Of a stretch of 64,000 bases of DNA, positions 14,301 through 25,570 are shown piece after piece. Origin of the DNA: Pterobdella sp. o SKG-2022 (taxonomy: Eukaryota; Annelida; Clitellata; Hirudinida; Piscicolidae); the NCBI GenBank assembly GCA_964035795.1, contig OZ038322.1, positions 14,927,447 to 14,991,446 on the forward strand. Reading direction: 5' to 3'. The translations under genes were made by a program, and so were the position numbers. How positions within the stretch are numbered: position 1 is the stretch's first letter; every line of letters starts with the position of its first letter. Under the pieces are notes generated by a model, which saw only the letters and a program-made list of their open reading frames with translations, was not told the origin of the DNA and ran no database searches.

Positions 14301-15529
14301 CGCAAATACTTTTTGACGTGTGAGCACTCATAAACATACAAACAAACACAAAAATAGACATAAAAAATATACATACACTCATATATTAAAAAAAAGCAAA
14401 CATACCCACACAATAATACAGCCAAACGCATACACTTACTAAAACTATATATTCAAAAAGGCGCATCCAATTTGAGAAAAATGCAATAAAAAGCGCAGTG
14501 AAAACAAGTGTTTAATACCGATTCACGTAAATGTCTTTCATCTTCCTAATAAGTTCCCATCAAGCCACGAAACTTGATAAGATGCCGTACATACAAGTGG
14601 GACAAATAGGATTGGACTTTTTGTGGTTGTAAATTTTTTATACTTTGTATCCAGTTTTTTATACACCTCTAGTGAAAAAAAGTTATTTACCCAATTTCCC
14701 AAGGTTCTTAACCAATACTAAATTTAAGTGTCTTTTGGTTTTTTACTGAATACCAATTTAAAAAAAAATTTTGAATAGTTTTTTTGAAATTTGCAGTGAA
14801 TGGTTGCCATAAATTGGAAACTGGATGATGAATGAAATAGATGAAAGAATTTTTCTCACTTGTTCGATCTTCACGTCGAACGTGGACACTTTTTTTGCCA
14901 CAAAATGACTGCTCCTGTGGAATTGATGGAGTGCTTATCTGGTTGAAACAAATACTCATTAGCAACTCAACACTATTTGTAAAATTTTGATAATCTTAGA
15001 AACATTCTAACAAACAAAACAATTTTAAAAAATTCCCAAAAACTTATATTCAAACAAAAGAGAATTTTACAAAAAAAGTTATATATCCCGAAGACAATGC
15101 TAAGAGATCTCACCACTGAACATCCATGTCATCCACTACAAGCAACACCTTTTGCTTGCAAGCCTCGAACGAGTGGCTGGCCAAAGGAGACACCTTGGAC
15201 GACCCTCTGCTGAACAAACTCTTCGCAAACGACAAGCCATCACTTGTTTTGCTGCTTGGGCTGCTTGTGATTGTAGACTCAGTCCTGGCTGGCATGGTGC
15301 CGTTTCTGCTGGGAGTGCATGGCGCACTGATGCCTTTGGAGCTGGTGGATGCTAGTGTGCTCACTGGGATGTTGGCTTTTGACGTGGAAGGAGGTGGAGA
15401 GTCAAGAGGAGTGTCAGGAACAGTTTCTTGACTAGTGACATTATCTTCAGGCTCGTTGGGAAGGTCATTGGAGCTGAATCGTCTGCGGAGGAAATTGATT
15501 CCGTCTTTAAAGCCACTGAAAGAAGACAT
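2366..15529 (-). CDS. Syn: Synapsin, ten exons
   Basis: Synapsins coat synaptic vesicles, tether them to actin and have an ATP-grasp core. Exons on the minus strand, in order: 15529-15114, 14914-14860, 12169-12090, 10269-10128, 7732-7649, 7064-6990, 5535-5393, 4530-4456, 3579-3477 and 2704-2366. All phases join and give 503 codons plus stop. Domain A has INFLRRRFSSND, matching the vertebrate YLRRRLSDS phosphorylation site. The core shows KVLLVVDD, FDVKIEQ, KPDFVLIRQ, YPIVLKLG, YEVIVYKIGVDYKAF and RTSLDGKW. Domain E ends LRKTFAGIFGDM (vertebrate LRKSFASLFSD). Intron 5 appears to use a GC donor (gcaagt). Two core glutamates of vertebrate synapsin (AVEAL, IIEV) read Q and G here. A UACUAAC-like branch site and acceptor-like cacag lie 7 nt before the ATG. 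The family call is secure; exon 3 (weak donor gtcccc) is least certain. Confidence 0.9.
3643..3875 (+). repeat. GATG/GATA-type minisatellite in the last synapsin introns
   Basis: Imperfect repeats of tagatagatggatggg run through about 230 bp of the intron between synapsin exons 8 and 9. Open frames on either strand here are repeat translations. Confidence 0.9.
9176..9204. repeat. Perfect 10-bp inverted repeat (ccatatgatc)
   Basis: ccatatgatc, a 9-nt spacer, then gatcatatgg. It directly abuts a tRNA-like element and may mark the terminus of a small mobile element or simply be a hairpin. Confidence 0.7.
9205..9275 (+). repeat. Degenerate tRNA-like sequence
   Basis: An A-box-like taggtctacgagtagagc and a B-box-like ggcttcaaactcc lie at tRNA spacing inside a synapsin intron. 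The stems are imperfect, so a SINE head or tRNA relic is likely. Confidence 0.35.
10501..10579 (+). repeat. 38-bp direct tandem duplication
   Basis: Two identical 38-bp copies containing gaggtgtaccgatgacgg and aacaattgaagtgg stand head to tail in a synapsin intron. The identity implies a recent duplication or strong assembly support for a short VNTR. Confidence 0.95.
11880..12066 (+). repeat. A-rich low-complexity tract
   Basis: Roughly 190 bp is almost entirely A with scattered C, T and G (caa, aat units). It lies just downstream, in the gene sense, of synapsin exon 3. It could be the eroded poly(A) end of a retroposon on the plus strand, but no body is recognised. Confidence 0.8.
12178..12425 (+). 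repeat. GGTGAT/GGTGGT minisatellite upstream of synapsin exon 3
   Basis: Higher-order units of gatggtggtggtg with gctatagg inserts recur several times. On the synapsin strand this is a pyrimidine/A-rich tract next to the exon 3 acceptor, so it may serve as part of the splice context. Confidence 0.9.
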
Positions 15530-15556
15530 CTTTGTGCTGTGTGGAGGTTAGTATAT
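15530..15556 (-). promoter_or_regulatory. Splice-acceptor-like signal just before the synapsin ATG
   Basis: On the minus strand the sequence reads tactaacctccacacag, then 7 nt, then ATG. This is a branch-point consensus (UACUAAC), a C/T-rich tract and CAG. It could be the 3' end of a 5' UTR intron or a trans-splice acceptor. The sequence alone cannot tell which. Confidence 0.5.
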
Positions 15557-15589
15557 GAAGGATTGGATGTGAAAGGTGAAGTGTGAAGA

Positions 15590-15685
15590 GTAGGGTGTGA
15601 AGGGTGGGGTGTGAAGGGTGGGGTGTGAAGGGTGGGGTCTAAAAGGTGGAGGTGGTGTGTGAAGGGTGGGGTGTGAAAAATGGTG
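15590..15685 (+). repeat. GGGTGGGGTGTGAA tandem repeat upstream of synapsin
   Basis: About five imperfect copies of the 14-mer gggtggggtgtgaa lie within 60-150 bp upstream of the synapsin start. It is G-rich on the plus strand and might form G-quadruplex-like structure near the 5' end of the gene. Confidence 0.85.
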
Positions 15686-15699
15686 TGGTTAGAAAAGTT

Positions 15700-18290
15700 T
15701 TATAGAAGAGACGTGATTTACGGCTCTGAAAGCGGTGTGTGTGTGGAATGTAGTGATATTTGAAGAAATTTTTTAAAAAGTGGTGTTGATAGCTGTTGTT
15801 TGGAGCGAAGAGTATTATAAGCACCACACAGGTCGGATTGAATTTATCCAATAACAAAACATTTGTGTTTAGAACTTGCTTATGAGATTTAAAAAACACT
15901 GATTGAATCTGTTTTTTTTTCTGTTGATTAGAAACCATTAAAAATGTTTTTTGTGGATTGAATGAGTGATAGAATTAACGTTGAGAGAAGGGAACAAATA
16001 ATAGTTTTGAACACACTTTTGTCACCATTCCAAAACACATGGCTGTTTTTTTGACTTCTTTCACAAATAGCTCTACTTTTTTCTTGTTATTTCCCAATTT
16101 ATTTTTATATTTAATAGTGATTTGGTTTTATTAAAATTACTTATTTTGAAATATAAAATGGAATTGAAATTATATATTTTTTGGCAAAGTATTTCAATTA
16201 AATGGTGATCAGCACAAAAAAGAGAAAATAAAAAAAACTCAACAAAAATTAAAAAAAAAAAGATGGAAAAGATAGGGTAATTATAATCATAAAAAGAAGT
16301 GTGATGAGATTGAAAATGACGAATATTAGCCATGCATCTCCTCAAAAGAACTTCTGTAAATGAATTTTTACTGGGTTTCACCATATATTTTATAATGATG
16401 TAATGAGAAAAAATGCACAAATAAAATGCTCTTTCAGTGACATGTGTATAAATAAAAAAAAAGAAGAAAGTTGATGAAAAATTTGAAGAATTAGGTCAGC
16501 AAAAAATTTTAAAAAATTGTGAGGAAGAATATATTGGTTGAGAATAATTTGAGTTTGAAACAAAAAATGGAAACGTATGAGTGGAAGCATAAAAATAATT
16601 AAGAAAGCTGGAGTAAAATAATGTTGAATGAAAAAATATAAATTTTAAAATTAATGAATGAGAAATATTGAGAAGAAAAAAAAATCCTCAAATATAAAAA
16701 AGAAAAATACTCAAAGGGAAAAACTAGTGCTAGAAAATAAAGCGTATTAAATGAAACATTTTAATGCACTGCTCCTCGTAGGTGCACACTTATTAATAAA
16801 AACACTATTAACTGAAAAGTCGTAAGAAAAAAATGGAAACATTGATTAAAAAAACGAGAAAAAGCTTATCATTGTGTAATTCAAATTTGAAATGAATTTT
16901 TTGACAACTATCTTAGCATGAACAAGATTAAGAAAAGCGAATTTTCCACAAAAAATTTCTTGGTATTTTGATTATAAACTATATATATTTTAGTTTTTCA
17001 TGTCTATGAAATTTTAGTGGGAAACCAGAAAAGTGAGTAAACGTGCAGATTGCGGTAAAAAGGAGATGGAACCAATCATGCTATAAGGCATATGGCAGTG
17101 GAGAGATAGGCTGTAAGGAAGAATAAAAATGAATGAAAAGCATGAAAAAATATTAAAACTTGAGTGATTATCTGAAATGTATACAGAATTTACAAGAATT
17201 TAATTTTTGATGAATAAAATGGCTATAAAAGCCAATTTTAAAATTAGTATTCCTTGCACATTAATTGAACGTAGGAGAACCAGTGAAGAAGGTTGAAAGA
17301 GAGGAGTTAAATTCAAAATTAACATAATTTTCATCAGTTATTTATTATGGATATTCTATACTTAATCTTTCCTCAAGCAAATAATTAATTATGCCAAAAA
17401 TATTTTTGATAACCTGTAGATGGTAATTTTACAAATATTTTATTTTTATGAATAATAGCAAAAATTAATTGGTTTTTATCTGAAAATCATCAAAATGACA
17501 AACATGGGAATAAAAATGCAGTAAAACAGCAATGGAATGTGAGTGCACGGAAGGAGGTTTAAGAGAGATTTGTGTTGTGAAGGATTGACAGGAAAAAGAT
17601 TTATAATAATAAAAATATTCAACACTGGTATTTTCAAAATTTACCAAAATTTCACGGAGTTTTTGAACTCACAATACTAGTGTTTCAGTTCAATTCAATG
17701 TGGGAAAAAACATACGAAAAAAGTTTTGCACTAATATTGCATCTTGCCGAAAAGCTCAGCAAATTGATAGTTATACAAAAAAACCTAAAATTATTTTTTT
17801 TTAATTTGAAAAAGATATAAAAAAAAAGCAAAAAAATTTATTTTTTGGCTTAAATAAACTGCAAAAAGCAGTTTTTTCTTGAGCTATTTTAAATGAATTA
17901 GGCCTGTGGACAATGGAATTAACAAAAATTTATACAAAAGCTGTTATCCAAAATGTAATTACATTTGATGGAAATAGATTTGCATAAATTCCATTGGAAC
18001 AAATAATAAAAAAGTGAAGAACTGATGAATATTAGAGAAAAAAAAAAAATTTCCATGTGTGAATTGAGCCTCGAAATCTAGGTAAACGCCGAAATAAAAA
18101 CACTATAGATGATGAATTACGAAAAATATTTAAAAAAAAAGTTTAAATACAAACTTGATTGAATGCAAAAATATAAAAATATTTAATAAACTAAGTAATT
18201 ATACCAACAAAAAAACAAACTGAAAATAGTAAACATGGTTTCAAAACTAAAAAAAAAATTGCCAATTTGCCAAAAATACTGAACACTACT
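15700..18290. other. AT-rich intergenic sequence upstream of synapsin
   Basis: Only lysine- or phenylalanine-rich chance frames are present. No splice-supported exons, RNA genes or recognisable transposon proteins were found. The synapsin promoter and any non-coding first exon would lie here but cannot be placed. Confidence 0.55.
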
Positions 18291-18301
18291 TTCATATTTA
18301 A

Positions 18302-18504
18302 AACAGTGAAGTCACACCGAACACATTTAGAACAGTGAAGTCACACCGAACACATTTAGAACAGTGAAGTCACACCGAACACATTTAGAACAGTGAAGTC
18401 ACACCGAACACATTTAGAACAGTGAAGTCACACCGAACACATTTAGAACAGTGAAGTCACACCGAACACATTTAGAACAGTGAAGTCACACCGAACACAT
18501 TCAG
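18302..18504 (+). repeat. 29-bp tandem repeat, seven copies
   Basis: Seven copies start at 18302, 18331, 18360, 18389, 18418, 18447 and 18476. The unit opens aacagtgaagtcacaccg and ends acacatttag; six copies are identical and the last ends cattcag. There are no unique spacers, so it is a minisatellite and not a CRISPR array. Confidence 0.97.
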
Positions 18505-18570
18505 AACGGGAATTATTTAAACAATCTTACACAAAAATTAATATTATGATCAACTAAACTAGCCTATTAA

Positions 18571-18960
18571 CAAAAACGATTTGAATCGAACACTTTTATT
18601 AACTGAATAATAATAATAATCTTCTTTAACTAAAGTAAATACTGAAAATTATTTGAACACTAAAGGTAATTTTATTAAGTACAATGTTACTTGGTTAACG
18701 AAAAGCTTTTTACTTAATAAAATTACTTTTAGCGTTCAAATAATTTTCAGTATTTACTTTGGCTAAAAAAGATTGTTTTTCTTTCTTGAACGCAAATCGA
18801 AACTAAAAAACAAAACACAGCATAATGTTACTTTGTTAACGAAAAGCTTTGTACTTAATAAAATTACCTTTAGTGTTCAACTAATTTTTGAATAATAATA
18901 CTTGATAATGTGAGTTCAACTTACGAAAAGCTTCGTATTGTTATTCAGTTAATAAAAGTT
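18571..18960. repeat. Nested inverted-repeat element (MITE-like)
   Basis: Inner arms of 64 bp (18618-18681 and 18711-18774) pair around a 29-nt loop with few mismatches. The loop and right-arm start (acttggttaacgaaaagc) recur at about 18824-18880, and an outer inverted pair is ttttattaactgaataat at about 18594 with its complement at 18940-18958. It looks like a composite of two related fold-back units next to the 29-bp minisatellite. Confidence 0.85.
18899..18960 (+). repeat. Dispersed ACTTGATAATG repeat, copy 1
   Basis: acttgataatgtgagtt, then cttacgaaaagcttcgt, then attcagttaataaa. The same string of motifs recurs at about 53607 and 54022, with a shorter match near 29186. It overlaps the right end of the nested inverted repeat, so that element is probably the parent of the other copies. 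Confidence 0.6.
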
Positions 18961-18969
18961 TTTGATAAA

Positions 18970-21690
18970 AATTAATGTGAAACAGTAAATAAAAGCTTAA
19001 AATGTATTCGAAGAATCCTTAAATGGGCCTGAAAAATTGTCCTATTTCATGTTTAAGAAATGTTTGTATGTTATACATGCTAATTGTATACAAACATCTC
19101 AACTAGAATTCTATATATAAACAAATGTTATACATAGATTGAAATACTTAAAATAAATATGTGAATAAATTATTATATTTTTAATATAAAAAACTGTTTT
19201 AAACTAATTTAATCTTTCTCAATTTTAAAAATTTTGCTAATAAATAGGTCATTTGTATAGAAATAATCTTTTTCCATCTTAAAAAATAAATTAGTAATTT
19301 TTAAAAAAGTCTTTTTACTTGAGTCATAGTTTAAAACTTCAATATGGCCAATCTGAAAGCATGAAAATTAAAAATAGTTTCACAAAAAAAAAAATTTTGG
19401 AAAAAATTTTACTTCGAAAAATCGCATATTTTATTAGTGCCATGTAAATGAAAAACAAAAATGCTGGGTGCTCTAAGGTAAAAGTGAACTCATTGCTTTG
19501 AAATCATATCAAAAACCCTTTTAATGTAAACTTTATTATGAGCTAATAAGAATATATATGATATTTTTTAAATGAAAAATAACAAAAACCCATGAAAAAA
19601 CATGGTTTTTGAAGACGAAGTCTTGGAAGCATTCAGAGTTGTTTATGTATCGATAAGCCGATACACAGAATTCTTTACCAAGCTGTATGGCAACATGCTG
19701 TCATAAAAAATTTTTTTTTTGATTTTTTCGAACTTTCAATGAATGAATAATTAGAATTAATGTCTTTTAGAAACTTAAGTGTATTTTAGAAGTATGTTTG
19801 GACTGATGTGGTTCTTTAACTTTGCAATGTTTCTGGCCGCTTTTCATTAAAATTACATCGACAAAACATTTTTCAAAATAACGCTTTCTGAAATTTTTAC
19901 CTTTTCTTTAAAATGATTTAATGTTGAATGACTTTGTTAGCATAATCAAAAAAATTTTCCATCTTTTCTAGTTTGCAAAGTGTCCGCCTTACTAATGAAT
20001 TAACAATAATAACAATACTAATAATAATCTTCTGCTTTCCAATATCTTCATATGCTGAGCCAGCACATAATGAAAGATTAAAGTGAGCATAAAGTTTGAG
20101 CGGAGCAAGATGATCGCCAGATGAGCATTGTTTTATGATGGATGAAATGCAATTTGAAGGGAAACATTCAGTTTTAAGCTGAACGGCAAAGTCAATGTAT
20201 TTAATAATAATAAAGTCCACTTTAACTTGAAGTTGGGGATGAAACTTATAAAAAAATACTTTTTTTTACAATTAATCAAAGCCATGATACCACGATGGAT
20301 GGCTCAAACCTTTTGTTGGTGATGTTTATAAAAGTTGGAAAATGTTGAGTATTTAAGTCTGAGATTCGCTGAAAAAAATTTGTTTTTTATTATGAATTTG
20401 TTCAAAATTTTAAGTATTTTTATGATTTTCCATTAAGCAATTAATTCTTATTTATCCCTAAATGGTTTTATTTTGTTTTCATAATTGCTATTTTTATTTC
20501 ATAAATTCTTAGAATGATCCTCAGATGTTCTGAGATCATATCATTACATTGAAAATATTATTTCCGTGATTTGATTTCATTTTTATTTTTTTTTTAAATT
20601 CAATTGTTTATTAATTATTTTTCCCCACCTATATCGTTGTCTTTTACATATATTTTTTATATTTCTTATCAAAAGCATTACATTTCGTGACAGAAATTTA
20701 TGGAAATTTTAAAAATGAACAATTCAGCATACCCTGAAAAGAACTTCAGAGACTCTCATAAAAATTCAATTAAATTTCTCAGAAACATGGATCTAATTTT
20801 GTCAAATGTTTCAAAAAAATATCTTACAAAACGAAAAAATTTTTATAATACTTTTTACTTACAAAAACTAGAATATTTGACAGTCCTTTCTCATGAATAT
20901 TAGTTACAAATAGATGCTCAGATGCATATTTGTAATTAAAGAACTAAGTTTTTTCTAAATTCTTGTTTCTATGTATAATAAGTATCAGAAATACTACCTA
21001 GTTTTGTATGCACATTTATTGAAAAAAATAAATTTTGCTTGTATAAGTGAATTTAAATAAAAGCTTAAAATATCATAAACAGATTCAATTTTGATATTTT
21101 CAACTTCAAAAAGATTTTCTAATAAAAGTGTACTTCTACAAAGCATATTTCTGTTCCGAATGACATCAGAGAAACATATTAACTGCCAAGTGGTGAAGCA
21201 TGCATATTCAAAGAGCGGAGAAAAATGAAATACTCGCAAAAATGAAAAGATATTAATAAAATTTGATAGTTATTGGAAAATTTTCAGAAAATATGGCAGT
21301 AATTATTTAAGAATAAAGATGTTTAATTGACTAAATTTATTTTAAAAATAATATTTTTTATGATGTACACATACATTTTTAAAAAAATGCTTTTGAAATT
21401 TTTAATAATAAAAATCAAACAAAACGAGATGAAAATGAAATCAAACAAAAGAAAACAAAACAACCAACCTCACACAGAAATAATCTCCATGTCACCTCCA
21501 CACATCGTTCATCCGTTTCTTATATACTCTGCAGTCTTGCACGTGCAGCTAACACACATAAACACACAGAATGCCACAACACTATTACACAAATATTATA
21601 ACATTAAACCTCACATGGAACAAAAGAGTCAAGGACTTACTGTTTCATCCACCTGGCAGTCACTTTGATAGCAAGCTTCCTGTACCTTAC
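18970..21690. other. AT-rich intergenic sequence
   Basis: No gene, RNA or transposon protein is recognisable. Several frames of 60-110 codons are present on both strands but all have AT-driven composition and no flanking splice sites. Confidence 0.55.
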
Positions 21691-21759
21691 AATGAATCGT
21701 TGTGCTGTTGCTTATGTCTAAGCACAAACATAACCTCTTCCGCTCAATTCTAGCCAATA

Positions 21760-21977
21760 TTTTCAATTTGAACACTAATAATAATAATAGTCGTAATTTA
21801 AGATCAGTCAATAACTACAAAGTAGTGAAATATAACACAAGCTTAAAGAAAATGTCTTTATCTATTATGGGTCCAAAATATTGGAATAAGCTTTCTAATA
21901 ATCTAAAATCAATTGATAATATAAATACTTTCAAAAGTAAACTAAAACAATATATTTTAAATAACAAATTACTATGA
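21760..21977 (+). pseudogene. 3' end of a non-LTR retrotransposon reverse-transcriptase ORF
   Basis: The frame encodes the C-terminal signature of CR1/Rex-type LINE ORF2: NLRSVNNYKVVKYNTSLKK, then GPKYWNKLSNNLKSI and FKSKLKQYIL. A normal stop follows, then an (ATATT)-type tail at 21980-22021. Only the last part of the ORF is present, as expected for a 5'-truncated insertion. Confidence 0.75.
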
Positions 21978-21979
21978 AC

Positions 21980-22021
21980 CCCAAACTATATTATATCATA
22001 TTACATTATATTATATTATAT
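21980..22021 (+). repeat. TATTA-type microsatellite tail of the LINE
   Basis: Repeats of attatat/atattatatt directly follow the LINE stop codon. Short microsatellite tails of this kind are typical of CR1-like elements. Confidence 0.7.
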
Positions 22022-22092
22022 TAGAAGAAATGCCTCTCGCGGGTTCCACGCAACCCTTTGGTTTTTCTTGCTAATAAAATTAAAAACCGTAA

Positions 22093-22292
22093 NNNNNNNN
22101 NNNNNNNNNNNNNNNNNNNNNNNNNNNNNNNNNNNNNNNNNNNNNNNNNNNNNNNNNNNNNNNNNNNNNNNNNNNNNNNNNNNNNNNNNNNNNNNNNNNN
22201 NNNNNNNNNNNNNNNNNNNNNNNNNNNNNNNNNNNNNNNNNNNNNNNNNNNNNNNNNNNNNNNNNNNNNNNNNNNNNNNNNNNNNNNNNNNN
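22093..22292. other. Assembly gap of 200 N
   Basis: Exactly 200 unresolved bases, a standard placeholder length, so the true distance is unknown. It follows directly after a LINE tail, where repeats commonly break assemblies. Confidence 0.99.
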
Positions 22293-22589
22293 TAAATAAA
22301 AACTACTTCATAAACATATAACAAAAGGAAGCACCTTACATTGATGCGGTGGCCATTATCCTAGTGAACATCAAGCATAAAAAGGGTTTTAAAAGAAGAT
22401 AAAAGCTGACTATCATTTATTCATTTATTATTATTATTTTTTTTAATTACTATTGTTTTTATTATTGGTATTATTTATTTTTTTGTTATTAAGATTACTT
22501 GAAATATTGTTAATCTTGTTTTGAGATTTCCTTTATTGATGTACGATAATTTTTCTGTAACTAAAAACGTCAGGGAAAAAAGAAATTGA

Positions 22590-22725
22590 ATTTGTGTGAT
22601 GATGACGACGATGATGATAATGATGACGACGACGATAAGAATGATGATGACGACGACGATAAGAATGATGATGACGACGACAACGACGATGATGATAATG
22701 ACGATGATGATTATGATGTCAATTC
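22590..22725 (+). repeat. GAT/GAC trinucleotide repeat
   Basis: About 130 bp of gat and gac triplets with interspersed aat. It would encode poly-Asp in one frame but is flanked by stops and shows no exon signals. Confidence 0.95.
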
Positions 22726-22729
22726 ACTG

Positions 22730-24600
22730 TATTAATATTGAATGAAAGCCAATAATATGAACTTGCACTCTAATCTTTAAAATTTCACATAATAATAATT
22801 GATATTATTATAAAAATTTCATTACTTTTTTTAATGATAAAAACGTATAAACAATGAAACGTTCAAATATTTTTTCCAAGGTTTAAAAACGACCAGACTC
22901 ATGCAATGAGATCTCATGTTCTCAAATAGCCATCAAGTCCTTTATTTTAAAACCCTGGTTTGAAGCACCAAGGCAAGCGACTTTCTCAGCTTATACTGAC
23001 TGGCGGAACAAATTATTCATTACTTTCTGTTTTATGCAGAGACAACAAGTTGCTTCGACGTTGTTTGCAACGGCATCTTTTGAGATAAAGTCAATCTTTC
23101 AAATTGATGACCACTACAGTTTCAAATATAAAGTACACAGCTTTTCTTTGCAAACTTAACAGTACAAGCACTTGGTAGTAGACTTTCGACGGAAATCTTT
23201 GTGCTTTCTCAATAAAACTGTTTAGCTCTCATTAATTTCGACTCCACAACATCACTCTTTCCAAAACCCACAAACCTCCAACGGCCCATTCATTTCAGCA
23301 TTGCATCGTCCATGAATGTTTTCTCTCAGTTATTGATTTTTTAGGCTTTATGTTGCATGGTGGAGTTATTCGTGTGCCTTTATATCCACTTGTCACGATT
23401 TTTGTAGTCGAACAATTAGATATCTACAAATTAAAAAATATCGGGTATAAAAAATTTTTTATACGATTCATTTTCTACAAGTTTATACAAGTATTTTTGT
23501 TTTAAAAATAATTAATTAATGAAAGGCTTATGACGGCCATTTGGAAATGAAATTTGAAAATTACTAATCATATCTTCAAGTTGTAAGTGATGAAATTCAA
23601 AACACATCCCATGACCTATATTTCGCGCCTCAATTGCTTGTCTTGCTCATCACAAAAGGCTTGAAAAGGGTGCTGTAAATAAAAAAACAATAATAATGAA
23701 AAAAAAACAAAAAAAAAATAAAAATAATGCAATAAGTTGTTATAGAAATAAAAAAGTATGATTATAATAATAAACAGCTGTTTAGCGCTATATAAACAAA
23801 CTTTATTAACATATTTCAGTAGGCATTATTACTAATACTTTACGATAATTTTGTTGAAGCTCATGTAAATTAATGGAATATTCATCTGCCATTATCCCAC
23901 GCTCTTGGCGGTTGTGAGGGATTTTTTCGGAGTTTCGGTCATCCATATTATCGCTCAGTTGAGCACAATGTGTTTATATCTTTGTTGTTCATTTCATGCC
24001 GTTTATATTTTAATGTGTTTTGAATCTTTTTTGTGGATTGAATTTTTCATGCATAAGATTGTGTGTATTATTTGTTTGTGATAAACTTGCTACACTCTTT
24101 TTATATTTCACTTTTAAAAAACTATTTTATGTATTGGAATTTTTTTGAAGCAGTATATTTATGTATTAAATATATGGATTATTATGAAATATATTTTCTG
24201 GATCCGCACATATGATTTTTTTAATGATCAAAACTGAAAGGTTGATCCATTGGAAAAATTTCACGAAAAACAGTTTTTTATAGAGCTTTATAATTCTACT
24301 AGTATTAGCTTTAATTAAGTTTCAATCAATTTTGTTTTAATAGGATTATAACATTATTAAGCTTTTTTTCTAAAGTGCAATTTCAAAAAGGGATAATGGT
24401 GGAAGGTGACTTAAATTTTTTGTTTTCACCAGGTACAGAACCCAAAAAAATAGTATATAAATGTTTATAAATATACATATATACAAAAATGAATTGTAAC
24501 AGTTTTCCATCGTTTGGAATTCATGGCTTTTTTAAGACAAGAAACATAAGATGTTTCTCCATCCATTGAGAAACAACGTGCTAGAAACAGTGAAAAATAT
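22730..24600. other. AT-rich intergenic sequence
   Basis: No supported gene. Contains a short A-rich run near 23700 and a tttagcgctatataaac motif similar to a gtatagcgc string near 7870, possibly relics of the same dispersed repeat. Confidence 0.5.
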
Positions 24601-24611
24601 ATTTTGAAAAA

Positions 24612-24801
24612 CAATTAAACTTTAAAAACATAAATTGAGGATTCATACATTTATTTAAAAGAAAAGCTATAATTTTCGATAAGTATAGCCTTATTATAAA
24701 ACGTTAGCATGTTTTATGATAAGGCTATACTTATCGAAAATTATAGCTTTTCTTTTAAATAAATGCATGAATCCTCAATTTATATTTTTAAAGTTTAATT
24801 G
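24612..24801. mobile_element. Near-perfect fold-back element, 91-bp arms, 8-nt loop
   Basis: Left arm 24612-24702 and right arm 24711-24801 are complementary apart from about three positions, around the loop gttagcat. The arm contains gctataattttcgataag. Related, less perfect copies lie near 34529 and 49090, each followed by tctctaaaaa-gttat. It has the properties of a MITE; no transposase is present. Confidence 0.92.
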
Positions 24802-24965
24802 CTATTTAAAACATACATAAAATATCTCTAAAAAGTTATATTTTGAAAAACCATTCAAAAAATATTTTTTCCTTGATTTATTCAAATTTAAGCACTCAGC
24901 CAAATTGAAAAGCTTTCAATTGTAGCATTTGAGTCTAAATTGTGCCTTTCTTTTATTTTTCTTTA

Positions 24966-25122
24966 GATCGATTTTCAGTCACTCCAAATTGGGGTTTCGA
25001 TAGCTCTACAGATGTTTCACAGGGCGCTACTCCTTGTTTGTATAATTGTCGGCCCACGCGGGATTGAATGCGGTTACTTTAGATAACTAGTCTGACGCTC
25101 TACCAGCTGAGCTATGCGGGCC
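24966..25122 (-). mobile_element. tRNA-derived SINE (head plus body)
   Basis: The 5' head (25122-25051) is tRNA-like: GGCCCGC/GTGGGCC close the acceptor stem, the D-arm reads AGCTCAGCTGGTAGAGC, and the B-box is GCATTCAATCCC. The T-stem does not pair and the anticodon stem has one mismatch, so it is not a working tRNA. The body that follows (to about 24966) includes GTAGAGCTATCGAAACCCCA and has a relative on the plus strand at about 35015-35100. The head is nearest to tRNA-Lys by sequence, with an altered anticodon loop. Confidence 0.65.
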
Positions 25123-25570
25123 AAAAACAAGAAAAATTATATCTTTAAAATACTATAATACATCCAAAAGGGCGGTGCACTGAGGCATTTTTAGACCCCC
25201 ATTAAATACATGAGTGTAAAAAAAAATTTTGTTTGAAAAGTGCTATTTTAGCTGTCTTGATTAATACTCTCTTTTGGTTGGGTGGCTATCAGATGTAAAA
25301 TTTCTTTTTCAATGATTAAGTTTGATTAAGGTTTTTATTGGTTTAATTATTTAATTTATAATCATGGAAATTATATTAAACACGTGAATATTATTTTTTA
25401 TACTATAATAGTATCAGTAATTTTTCTTTATAAAAACTTGAGGTTTTTTTAAAATGCTCTATTATGATTTTATTCTTATTATTTAATTCACTAAAATTCA
25501 ACAAATTCAAGGTTCTTTTATTGCACCCTCCTTTTAATAAATGTCTCTAGAATATTTTGCCTCAATTCTT

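Noticed and set aside
15126..15431. Plus-strand 101-codon frame
   Set aside because: It is the antisense of synapsin exon 1.
2366..15529. A TIMP gene nested in a synapsin intron, as in flies and vertebrates
   Set aside because: No cysteine-rich TIMP-like exon is visible on either strand within the introns.
18302..18504. Regular 29-bp repeats resembling a CRISPR array
   Set aside because: Copies are directly adjacent with no spacers, and the genome is eukaryotic.
22596..22722. Poly-Asp coding exon
   Set aside because: Pure GAT/GAC repeat with no flanking splice sites and stops nearby.
25051..25122. Functional tRNA gene
   Set aside because: The acceptor stem closes, but the T-stem is unpaired and the anticodon loop is abnormal; a matching body follows, so it is a SINE.
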